Assembly: GCA_022824945.1 (NCBI GenBank)
Contig: JAJDYX010000005.1
Span: 1 to 64,000, forward strand
Direction of reading: 5' to 3'
Length of the DNA: 64,000 nt
From: Candidatus Latescibacterota bacterium
GTDB taxonomy: Bacteria; Latescibacterota; UBA2968
The notes under the pieces are model-generated. The model searched no databases. It saw only the letters and a program-made list of their open reading frames with translations, and was not told the DNA's origin. A program made the translations under genes and the position numbers. This document shows positions 23,990 to 31,757 of this stretch, one piece after another. Position 1 is the first letter of the stretch. Every line of letters starts with the position of its first letter.

Positions 23990-24730
23990 GTGAGCAATAT
24001 ATCGCTGGAATCTGAAAATGAAGCTGTCAAGCGTGCGCTTGAGTCGTCCTATTGTCCCGAGCCGATTAGAGAGGCTCGGGAGATACAAGACGAGATACTC
24101 AGTGAGCGACTTCGGCATGGTCCATACAAAATTGCGGATATCGGGTGTGGAAATGGCTATCACGCCGTGTTATTCGCGTCGCAATGTCTTTTGTATCACG
24201 GCTTTGAAATATCGCCCGCAATGGCTGAGGAGGCACGCGCGCTGTGGAAACAAGAACGCATTGGCAACGCACAGATATTCATAGGCGATGCCGCCGAGGC
24301 AGTGGTTGAGGCGGCGTTTTACGACCTCGTTTTCTGTCTGTATTTTACCCCAGGCAATATCAGGGATAAATCCGACGATCTCAAATTGTACAGCGATGCG
24401 TATCTCGACCGCAATCCGCGGTTTATTCAGACGATTTCTCGTTTTTATGGTGCTCTGAAAATCGGCGGTTCCGCATTTTTCACCATGTATAAGGATGTGC
24501 CGGAAACTGAGGCAGCGCAAGTCGATTTCTACGAGCATACAGAGCAGCGCGTTGTAACGCCTTTGGGGGCGCGATTTGTGGCGACTGCCGAGGGCTTTTG
24601 GTCTGCGAGGTGGACGCGAGATAGCATTGTGTCCAATCTCGGTGCGTGTGGCATTAGTACTGAGGATATCGTGCTTCACGACCTGAACGATATTGCGTGG
24701 TTGGTCGAGGTGGAGAAGCATTCTCACTGA
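23990..24730 (+). CDS. Class I SAM-dependent methyltransferase
   Basis: 246 aa from a GTG with AAAAAGGAAA upstream. The SAM-binding motif I is IADIGCGNGYHAVLFAS near residues 43-59, then an acidic end of strand beta2 (YHGFEISPAM) and IFIGDAAEAV. The substrate is not evident. The C-terminal domain (residues about 150-246) contains GARFVATAEGFWSARWTRDS and is unlike ubiquinone or rRNA methylases. The gene is 16 bp upstream of a small Xre regulator on the same strand, so the two probably form a transcript. Confidence 0.85.
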   Translation: MSNISLESENEAVKRALESSYCPEPIREAREIQDEILSERLRHGPYKIADIGCGNGYHAVLFASQCLLYHGFEISPAMAEEARALWKQERIGNAQIFIGDAAEAVVEAAFYDLVFCLYFTPGNIRDKSDDLKLYSDAYLDRNPRFIQTISRFYGALKIGGSAFFTMYKDVPETEAAQVDFYEHTEQRVVTPLGARFVATAEGFWSARWTRDSIVSNLGACGISTEDIVLHDLNDIAWLVEVEKHSH

Positions 24731-24746
24731 AAAAAGGAGTGTTTGC

Positions 24747-25124
24747 ATGACAAGGCGGGAGCTTTACAATAAAGAAATAGCAGGTGAGAAGATTCAGCGC
24801 TGGCAACGCGAATCGGGTTTACAGGGCCAGGAAATCGCCAAACTGGTTGGGATTAGTGCGCCCTATTTCAGCGATATTCGAAAGGGCAAGCAGCGCGGGT
24901 CAATTCCCGTGTTGGCAAAAATTGCAGATGTGTTGGGCAGAAGTGTCGAAGATTTGTTGACGGATCAAAAAACCGGCCGGGAAACAATACAGGTCGCCGA
25001 ACTGAGGAAGGTATTGCAGCCGATATTCAAATCAGAAACCGATGATATTATTGAGGGGATTCAACTCTGGCGGAGCGCACCACACAATTTCAAAGCTGCG
25101 TTTCGATCCTTGCTCGATGCCTGA
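24747..25124 (+). CDS. Xre-family helix-turn-helix regulator
   Basis: 125 aa from the ATG at 24747, preceded by AAAAAGGAG. The HTH_3 domain spans about residues 13-70 (GLQGQEIAKLVGISAPYFSD and IRKGKQRGSIPVLAKIADVL). The C-terminal 50 residues are helical and without known family. It probably regulates its own operon with the methyltransferase. A strong terminator follows 27 bp after the stop. Confidence 0.88.
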   Translation: MTRRELYNKEIAGEKIQRWQRESGLQGQEIAKLVGISAPYFSDIRKGKQRGSIPVLAKIADVLGRSVEDLLTDQKTGRETIQVAELRKVLQPIFKSETDDIIEGIQLWRSAPHNFKAAFRSLLDA

Positions 25125-25150
25125 TGAAGATGGGCTGGAAAGAAAAAATA

Positions 25151-25185
25151 AAAGGGAACCGAACATATCGGTTCCCTTATTTTTT

Positions 25186-25186
<1 letters not shown>
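25151..25186. terminator. Bidirectional terminator between the Xre gene and initiator tRNA
   Basis: AAGGGAACCGA pairs with TCGGTTCCCTT (11 bp, loop ACATA). A T run follows on the plus strand, and TTTTATTTTTT follows on the minus strand, so it can end both the regulator operon and the tRNA transcript. Confidence 0.88.
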
Positions 25187-25262
<76 letters not shown>

Positions 25263-25317
25263 ACCTTATGTCCAGATAAGCACTAAAAAAGAACGGGATT
25301 TTGGGGTTATTGTCAAG

Positions 25318-26640
25318 CTAATTCTGTAATTTGTCGTTTTGCATTTGTATCTCTTCACCGCGTTTTGGCTCGTCCTGTGAAGGCTCTCCGCGTTTGGTAA
25401 TTTTTACCTGTGTAATGCGTTGTCCTACGACTTCGAGAATTTCAATCAATAGATTTCTGTGTTCTAAATTTTCATCTATCTGAGGTACGTGTCCAAGCAC
25501 GTTGAATATAAATCCGCCGAGCGTTTCGTAACCATCTTGTGGTAGTTCGACGTTGAGCACGATATTGAGATCCTCGATATCAATGCGCGCATCTGCGACG
25601 AGTATTTTGCCCTCTTCGAGCCATTCAAAAAGCGGTTCTTCATCGTCGTGTTCATCTTGAATTTCACCGACAATTTCTTCGATAATATCTTCCATCGTAA
25701 TGAGGCCAGACGTTCCGCCATATTCCCCAACTACAATCGCCATGTGTACTTTTTCGCGCTTAAATTCGGCCATTAAATCGGCGAGTGTTTTATTTTCTGG
25801 CACAAAGTATGGCGTACGCATGATCTCTGGGATAGACCACGGCTGATTGGTCGCCAAATTGAGCAAAATATCTTTGACATAGACGACGCCTTTGATGTTG
25901 TCGATTCGTTCTTCATAGATGGGAATTCGCGAGTGCCCGGATTGTTGGATTAGCTCGAGAAGCTCTTTGGGCGTGGCCGTTATTTCGGCAGAAATTATAT
26001 CTATGCGCGGGATCATGACCTCTTTGACCGTTGTTTCGTCAAATTCAAATATACCCTCAATCATTTCCCTTTCTTCTGCTTCGATAGTGCCTTCTTCTGT
26101 TTCCGATTCGACGATATTTCGCAATTCCTCTTCTTTTAGTGCTCGGCTATCGTCTTCACTCAAGAAGACAGTTTGCGCTTTCTGCAATAGCAGTGTGGGA
26201 AGGACAAGAAGAAAGTAAAAGGGCAAAAAACATAACGGCAAAAAGGGCAGCGGACGGTCTGATCCCTCTTCTCTCCGGTAGGGAGGGACAATGCTGCGAA
26301 TGATCAGGGCGATAAATACATAAAGCGAGATGAGCAATGCTGAGCCGGGGTACAGCCAGAAACCCGGTTTTAGCGTCTGCAAAAGAATGGATAGCAGTGC
26401 CAGAGCGCCTATGGATATGGTGATTGTCTGACCAAGCAAAACCATTTGTGAGACAAAATCACGAGAGCGATAGAGCCAGAGGTAGAGTCCTGCACGTCCT
26501 ATTTTTTCTTCGTGCAGGCGTTCGAGGGTTGTGCGCGAAACAACAATTGAGCCGAGCCTGGAGAAAGCTGCTGTCAGAGCAATAGAAGCGATGGTTATAA
26601 AGATAAAGATTGCTGGCCAAGGATCGTCCAAAAAAATCAC
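25318..26640 (-). CDS. CBS-domain membrane protein, CorC/HlyC family
   Basis: 440 aa from GTG. Four hydrophobic segments occupy residues about 1-160 (FIFITIASIALTAAFS, VLLGQTITISIGALALLSIL, LLISLYVFIALIIRSI, FLPLCFLPFYFLLVLPTLLL). A pair of CBS domains follows (VMIPRIDIISAE, SGHSRIPIYEERIDNIKGVV, VVGEYGGTSGLITMEDIIEE). The C-terminal CorC_HlyC domain is at about 345-420 (DGYETLGGFIFNVLGHVP). The family is linked to Mg/Co efflux or envelope homeostasis. It is the last gene of the conserved phoH-pgpH-ybeY-corC order. Confidence 0.9.
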   Translation of the reverse strand: MIFLDDPWPAIFIFITIASIALTAAFSRLGSIVVSRTTLERLHEEKIGRAGLYLWLYRSRDFVSQMVLLGQTITISIGALALLSILLQTLKPGFWLYPGSALLISLYVFIALIIRSIVPPYRREEGSDRPLPFLPLCFLPFYFLLVLPTLLLQKAQTVFLSEDDSRALKEEELRNIVESETEEGTIEAEEREMIEGIFEFDETTVKEVMIPRIDIISAEITATPKELLELIQQSGHSRIPIYEERIDNIKGVVYVKDILLNLATNQPWSIPEIMRTPYFVPENKTLADLMAEFKREKVHMAIVVGEYGGTSGLITMEDIIEEIVGEIQDEHDDEEPLFEWLEEGKILVADARIDIEDLNIVLNVELPQDGYETLGGFIFNVLGHVPQIDENLEHRNLLIEILEVVGQRITQVKITKRGEPSQDEPKRGEEIQMQNDKLQN

Positions 26641-26674
26641 GCTCCTTTCGGAGAAGAATTGTTTATAACAAGGG

Positions 26675-27100
26675 TTATCCCATCAGGGTCAGATATTTTT
26701 TTTCTTCGTTTTGCATTTGCGCGTACCCCTCGGGGGTATCGTGTTCAAATCCCAGCAAATGCAGAGTCCCGTGCAATGTCAGGTGGGTTATTTCTTCCTG
26801 TAGGGATCGGTTATGTGCTTTTGCTTGCTGTCGTGCGCGATCTAATGAAATGTATATCTCTCCACAATAATGTGCCTCTGGATGGATGGCATCGGAAAGC
26901 TCAAACGAAAGAACGTCGGTTGTTTTGTCTATGTTTCGATATTTTTTGTTGAGTTGTCGGATATGGGCATCATGGGTTAGAACGCACGAAATGGGAAGAT
27001 GCACATCGTTGTCTGAAAGAAGTTGTTTCACTACAGCTTCCAATTGAGGGATATCCAGGTCGCACACATCGACTAAAGTTGTAATTTCCAGTGTATTCAT
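26675..27100 (-). CDS. ybeY: Endoribonuclease YbeY (rRNA maturation factor)
   Basis: 141 aa from the ATG at 27100, which overlaps the preceding stop (ATGA). The zinc motif is HLTLHGTLHLLGFEHD with three histidines. DKTTDVLSFELSD and HYCGEIYISLD are the other conserved blocks. YbeY processes 16S rRNA 3' ends and takes part in ribosome quality control. A longer upstream extension would run through the HD protein gene and is rejected. Part of the phoH operon. Confidence 0.95.
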   Translation of the reverse strand: MNTLEITTLVDVCDLDIPQLEAVVKQLLSDNDVHLPISCVLTHDAHIRQLNKKYRNIDKTTDVLSFELSDAIHPEAHYCGEIYISLDRARQQAKAHNRSLQEEITHLTLHGTLHLLGFEHDTPEGYAQMQNEEKKYLTLMG

Positions 27101-29352
27101 CCGCTCGCGATTTGGCGTTCTTGTTGTTGCACTTGCCAGGGATAGGGGACTCGATGATGGTGCGAAGCCTGCAAGACGGGTAAAAAGGCTTCCTGGATTC
27201 TGGTCAGGTCGCGCAGTGTAAGATCGCATTCATCCAATTCCCCAGCGTCATAACGACCTTTGACAATTGTATGGACGAGTTCCCGAATTTCGTTTGGGTC
27301 ATTGTTGGGCAGAGACCGCGTCGCAGATTCAACAGCGTCTGCGAGGTTAATAATGCCCGCTTCTTTGGTCTGGGGTTTGGGACCAGGATAGTGGAAGTCG
27401 GCATCGCGGACTGCTTGTTCGTCTATGAGTTGCGCCTGATGCTTAAACGAAGTCATTTCTGAAGTCCCATGGTGCTGTGGGATGAGATCAATAATTGCCG
27501 GAGGAAGTCCTTCTTCTTTTGCCAATTCGATCCCGTCCCTGACATGAGAAATGAGAATCAGGGCACTTATTTGAGGCTGCAACTCATCGTGGGGATTCAC
27601 GCCATGCTGATTTTCTATAAAATAGTGTGGGCGTCTCATCTTCCCAATATCGTGGTAATAGCACCCCACGCGCGCGAGCAAGGGGTCTGCACCTATTGCG
27701 ACTGCGGCTTCTTCCGAGAGATTAGCCATATTTATGCTGTGGCTAAAGGTGCCAGGAGCGCGAAGGGCCAAATTGCGCAATAGCGGGCGATTTAAGTCCG
27801 CCAATTCGAGTAATGTCATTGATGTTACGACATTGAAAACGCTTTCGAATACGGGCAGTAGTCCAATGGTTAGGATTAAGGAACCGCAGGCAGATACGAT
27901 GCCCCAGAATAAATCCTCGCGTATTTCCGTGAGAAACTCAGTGGTGTTGGCATAAGAAAAAAGAAGTCCAACTGTGGAGGTAATTGTCAAGGCATAAGCG
28001 GCAATCAGATACAGCCCCGGACGGTAAAAATCTCTGCGATGACGCACCTGATGTACCGAAAATGCGCCAATAATGCCTGTGGTGAGAAAGATGATCCCGT
28101 ATTGGAGTTCGCCGAGAATGCTGGCACAAAGCGTTGTAACGGCAAGGGTGATCACCATGCCGATGACGGCATCAAAGAGCACGGTTGCCAGCATTGCAGA
28201 TAGTGCGACGGGGATGAGAAACGGCGATATGGCCTGACTTTGGGCGGCGTAATCAGCCACGGCAGTAGGGATTAAAATAATGATGCCAAACAATACGATG
28301 TTTTTGGACGGGCGATAAAGGTCTGGACGATAAAATTTTAGAAACGCAAAAAATATTATTAACGTCAACGCACAAAGTGATAATCCAGCACCTCGTTGAA
28401 TGAGGTCAATGAATGGGTCTTGCTGACGGCGTTGGTTGATATGTTCTGCCAGTGACCTGAGTTTGTCTATGTCGTCAGATGTGATGCGGTCGTGTTTGTC
28501 AATAATGCGCTCGCCTTTGAGAACTGTCCCAGGCTTGGCACGTTGGACATTGCTGGCTGCCTCATCTCTTCGTCTCTGCGTTTCGGTAGCGTCATAGGCA
28601 ATGTTCGGGGATAGATAGGCCAGGACCAGTTCACTGCCCGCTCTCATTTCCATAGCACTTGCTTTCGGCAATTGTTGTTCTATGGTTTGTTGGAGTCCCG
28701 AGGTGAAATTTTCTATATCGGTCAGTTCTTCAAGGCTAATTTGGCGTTCTGAGCCATTATTAAGTAGTATAACCTCTGCGTACCCCTCTTCGACGGTATT
28801 TATTTCCCGGTCAATAATCCCGTTCTGGTAGGTGCTTTGAAGAATTTTCTCGACTGCGGTGGTCAATGTACTGCGGCTGGCTGATCGCCTTCGAGATACG
28901 GGTACGAGATATTTCAGGGTGGATTCCGACAGGGGGCTAATCTCCGGGTGTGAAAGCCGTAGCTCTTGTGAGAGCGATTCGCTTACCCCGGAGCCAGTGT
29001 GTTTTTTTAAGTCATTTAGAAATGTTTTATATGCGTTCAGTTTGCTTTGCTGCATTGTACTATCATAGCTCAAAACCGGCAAAATCTGACGGCGAGCTTC
29101 TGCGACTTCATCCTGGTATGCCTCTTCGCTTTTATACACGGGGAATGATTCGGATGCAATGACTTCATCTGGCGCAATCGCGCCTTCGCGGAAGGCACTG
29201 TACTCGTAATGCTGTTGCGTGGGAAACAAAACGGTTAGTACGCCTAAGAGGGCGAGCATTAACACAATGCGGAAGGCTTGTTTTCCCCGCTGTTTCCACT
29301 GTTGTCTTGTCCGACGCGTGCGTTTGCGCTGACGTTTTCTAAAGAACATCAT
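27097..29352 (-). CDS. 7TM-HD (PgpH-type) phosphohydrolase
   Basis: 751 aa. A cytoplasmic basic start (KRQRKRTRRTRQQWKQRGK) and one helix lead to a large extracytoplasmic domain (about 50-300). Seven hydrophobic segments then precede the C-terminal HD domain, with CYYHDIGKMRRPHYFIENQH near residue 570 and LIPQHHGTSEM. PgpH-type proteins hydrolyse cyclic di-AMP; activity here is inferred from architecture. It overlaps phoH upstream and ybeY downstream by ATGA junctions, so it is coupled to both. Confidence 0.92.
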   Translation of the reverse strand: MMFFRKRQRKRTRRTRQQWKQRGKQAFRIVLMLALLGVLTVLFPTQQHYEYSAFREGAIAPDEVIASESFPVYKSEEAYQDEVAEARRQILPVLSYDSTMQQSKLNAYKTFLNDLKKHTGSGVSESLSQELRLSHPEISPLSESTLKYLVPVSRRRSASRSTLTTAVEKILQSTYQNGIIDREINTVEEGYAEVILLNNGSERQISLEELTDIENFTSGLQQTIEQQLPKASAMEMRAGSELVLAYLSPNIAYDATETQRRRDEAASNVQRAKPGTVLKGERIIDKHDRITSDDIDKLRSLAEHINQRRQQDPFIDLIQRGAGLSLCALTLIIFFAFLKFYRPDLYRPSKNIVLFGIIILIPTAVADYAAQSQAISPFLIPVALSAMLATVLFDAVIGMVITLAVTTLCASILGELQYGIIFLTTGIIGAFSVHQVRHRRDFYRPGLYLIAAYALTITSTVGLLFSYANTTEFLTEIREDLFWGIVSACGSLILTIGLLPVFESVFNVVTSMTLLELADLNRPLLRNLALRAPGTFSHSINMANLSEEAAVAIGADPLLARVGCYYHDIGKMRRPHYFIENQHGVNPHDELQPQISALILISHVRDGIELAKEEGLPPAIIDLIPQHHGTSEMTSFKHQAQLIDEQAVRDADFHYPGPKPQTKEAGIINLADAVESATRSLPNNDPNEIRELVHTIVKGRYDAGELDECDLTLRDLTRIQEAFLPVLQASHHHRVPYPWQVQQQERQIASG

Positions 29353-30332
29353 GGCTTTGGCATAGCCTCTTCTACATCTGGTTCACGGGAATGTTCGCTT
29401 TGCTCATAGGCTGTTATGATTTGTTGGACCAATGCGTGTCGTACAACATCTTTTTCTGAAAAGCTGACAAATTTGATGGCTTCTATATGGGACAGGATGT
29501 GTTGGACGTGTATAAGTCCAGACTGAATACCCGGTGGCAGGTCTATTTGTGTTATATCACCCGTAATCACGGCCTTGGCATTGTTGCCCAGGCGGGTAAG
29601 AAACATCTTCATCTGGTTGACGGTGGTATTCTGAGCTTCGTCGAGAATGACAAAAGCGTTATTCAGGGTACGTCCTCTCATAAATGCAAGCGGTGCAATT
29701 TCAAGTGTGCGCATTTCCATAAGGTGTTGCAATTGTGTATCGGGTAACATGTCGCGCAGTGCATCGTAGAGAGGGCGCAAATAGGGATCGACTTTATCCT
29801 GTATATCTCCCGGAAGAAATCCCAGAGTCTCACCAGCTTCTACGGCTGGCCGTGTCAGAATAATTCTGGAGATGTGCTTGCTTTTTAGTGCAGCAACAGC
29901 CGCTGCGACTGCCAGATAAGTTTTTCCCGTGCCCGCAGGCCCAATACCAAAAACAATGTCATAGTTTTCTATAGCTGCCGAGTAAGTAACCTGAGTCCGT
30001 GAGCGGGGGCGAATGAGAATTTTGGGTGTTGATAGAATGGGCTTTGCGTATTCGCCAATTTCAGATTCGCAATTTTCTGGCGGTGGCGCAAGCAGGTGCA
30101 GAGGGTCAAACTGATCGCCACGCCGAAGGCACGAAATCATTTCTTCTAATAGACCAGAGACATGTTGAACTTTGTGTTGTGGTCCCTGGACATTTAGCTG
30201 ATCCCCGCGAGCGGTTAAACGCACGCCATAGCGGTCTTCAAGGGCGAGCAAATTGGCATCGTTGTGACCGTATAACGATAGGAGGTCAACACCGCGCAAA
30301 GATAGTCTATGGGAGAGTTCTCTATTTTCCAC
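29349..30332 (-). CDS. phoH: PhoH family ATPase
   Basis: 327 aa from GTG at 30332. An N-terminal KH-like domain (LSLYGHNDANLLALEDRYGV) precedes the PhoH ATPase domain: Walker A GPAGTGKTYLA near residue 133, ILTRPAVEAGETLGFLPGDI, Walker B VILDEAQNTT, and LTRLGNNAKAVITGDITQID. The start has no Shine-Dalgarno and lies 23 bp after a terminator hairpin. PhoH is an RNA-linked ATPase that accompanies ybeY in many genomes. First gene of the four-gene operon. Confidence 0.95.
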   Translation of the reverse strand: MENRELSHRLSLRGVDLLSLYGHNDANLLALEDRYGVRLTARGDQLNVQGPQHKVQHVSGLLEEMISCLRRGDQFDPLHLLAPPPENCESEIGEYAKPILSTPKILIRPRSRTQVTYSAAIENYDIVFGIGPAGTGKTYLAVAAAVAALKSKHISRIILTRPAVEAGETLGFLPGDIQDKVDPYLRPLYDALRDMLPDTQLQHLMEMRTLEIAPLAFMRGRTLNNAFVILDEAQNTTVNQMKMFLTRLGNNAKAVITGDITQIDLPPGIQSGLIHVQHILSHIEAIKFVSFSEKDVVRHALVQQIITAYEQSEHSREPDVEEAMPKP

Positions 30333-30354
30333 GATTTGAGTATTTAAAAAAGAA

Positions 30355-30391
30355 AACTCTCATTCCCAAACAGACTACGGGAATGAGAGTT
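30355..30391 (-). terminator. Hairpin terminator just ahead of phoH
   Basis: AACTCTCATTCCC pairs with GGGAATGAGAGTT (13 bp) around an 11-nt loop, followed on the minus strand by TTCTTTTTT. It is the terminator of the LysM gene, but it ends only about 12-23 bp before the phoH start. The 3' arm GAGAGTT could also pair with AACTCTC inside the first phoH codons. Confidence 0.85.
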
Positions 30392-30473
30392 CTATTTTAG
30401 AGTTAGAGGTTGATAGATGAACCTTCCATTGGATTTATGAAAGATCCAAATTCTGGGATCGAAAAGGTTGAGG

Positions 30474-31316
30474 TCAGTTTGCCGGAATATCGAATACTTG
30501 AGCAGGGAAAATCATGCTCGGATCAAAGATCTGTGTTTTGTTGGCCTGGTAGATCCGATTCCATTTGGTGACATCATTGTACACCTTGCCAGCAATGGAC
30601 GAGAGGTTTTCGCCACTCATTACGAGATGTTGATTGATATCGACGCCAAAAGGAATGTTGAGAACCCATTTGGGATAAATTATATCGGGATGTTTAATTT
30701 TATCCCGGTTTTCAACATAGATACGGGGCCAGAGATAAGGATCGCCGTAAATATCGTCTTTTTTGGCGATTTTCCAGAGATTATCACCTCTGACAACCGA
30801 ATATTGCCTAATGCGTTTGCGAGGCATTCGCGCTTTGACTTGCTCGAGTAATTGATCAATACTGGTCAGTTTTACCTGTGCCGCTGGGAAACAGGCTCTT
30901 TTGTCTGCTTTAAGCTCTGATACGCGGGCTTCTATTTGATCAATTTCATCTCGAACTTCAAAAAGGGCATCTTCTGCCAGGCTGCGCAAGCCCATAAGAC
31001 GGCCTTCAATGCGACCGAGTTCTTGCATGTATTCGTTGACCCCTGCTTCATCGGACTCAACGAGGCTATAGACTTGTTGTTTGATTTCATTAATCTGGGT
31101 ATCCAAACTCGACATCTGGTTCGAAAGGTCATTAGATGCTGTTTGGCATTCAAGCAAAGACTTTTTGAGTTCTGCAAGCCGTTGCTCCTGCTCTGTAAGT
31201 TTCATCCTGTATTCATCATAGGTCATTTCCATCTGGGCAATTCCCTTTTGAGGAAAAACCAAAAGGGTGACTGCACAACAAACGAGGAAGACCCCAAAAC
31301 GCTTCAAATCTATCAT
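30474..31316 (-). CDS. Secreted LysM protein with N-terminal coiled coil
   Basis: 280 aa from the ATG at 31316, with AAGGAG upstream. A signal peptide (FGVFLVCCAVTLLVFPQKGIA) is followed by a long coiled coil (residues about 25-125, e.g. QEQRLAELKKSLLECQ). Two LysM-like segments then bind peptidoglycan: QYSVVRGDNLWKIAKK (about 185) and HLVMSGENLSSIAGKVY (about 240). WPRIYVENRDKIKHPDIIYP is typical of LysM-tail proteins. It lies 38 bp downstream of the small lipoprotein gene; both have coiled coils and may form an envelope complex. Confidence 0.82.
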   Translation of the reverse strand: MIDLKRFGVFLVCCAVTLLVFPQKGIAQMEMTYDEYRMKLTEQEQRLAELKKSLLECQTASNDLSNQMSSLDTQINEIKQQVYSLVESDEAGVNEYMQELGRIEGRLMGLRSLAEDALFEVRDEIDQIEARVSELKADKRACFPAAQVKLTSIDQLLEQVKARMPRKRIRQYSVVRGDNLWKIAKKDDIYGDPYLWPRIYVENRDKIKHPDIIYPKWVLNIPFGVDINQHLVMSGENLSSIAGKVYNDVTKWNRIYQANKTQIFDPSMIFPAQVFDIPAN

Positions 31317-31354
31317 CCGACCAACTCCTTTCCACACACCAAAAGATTACTGGC

Positions 31355-31600
31355 TCAAGATCTGTTGCACTGACTCAAGATATTTTGCCACTCGGCCAAA
31401 ACCTGTTTTTTCTGTGCCAATTGGCGTTCCAACTCGGCCCGATGTTGCTTACAGGCTGCGAGGTCGGCTTCAGCCGATTCTGCGGCTTTACGCGTTTCTT
31501 CAAGCATTTGGAGTTGCGATCTTGAGGCCATTGGCGTGCAACATCCAGATAACAGAACGAGTAACAGACCACAACCTGCCGCTTTTTTGAGTCTTTTCAT
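31355..31600 (-). CDS. Small coiled-coil lipoprotein
   Basis: 81 aa. The N-terminal signal KKAAGCGLLLVLLSGC ends in a lipobox LLSGC, predicting lipid attachment at the cysteine. The remainder is one helix rich in Ala, Glu and Gln (LQMLEETRKAAESAEADLAA, continuing LERQLAQKKQVLAEW), like Lpp-type or OmpA-linked helices. It heads a two-gene unit with the LysM protein. A TTGACT/TACTTT promoter lies about 100 bp upstream. Confidence 0.8.
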   Translation of the reverse strand: MKRLKKAAGCGLLLVLLSGCCTPMASRSQLQMLEETRKAAESAEADLAACKQHRAELERQLAQKKQVLAEWQNILSQCNRS

Positions 31601-31694
31601 AACCCGACTGCCTCCTCAGAAATATTAACGTAAGTATTTGAATTATCAAAGGTTTAGGGAGAAAACGAAAAAACTAATAATACAACTTTTAGAC

Positions 31695-31723
31695 AAAGTA
31701 CTACATAAAATACAGAAAGTCAA
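31695..31723 (-). promoter_or_regulatory. Putative sigma70 promoter of the lipoprotein-LysM unit
   Basis: Minus strand TTGACT, 17-bp spacer, TACTTT. It lies about 95 bp upstream of the lipoprotein start and downstream of the aspS stop. Confidence 0.5.
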
Positions 31724-31757
31724 GTAAAAGTTTTGAATGCGTTATGATCCTCTGTGA

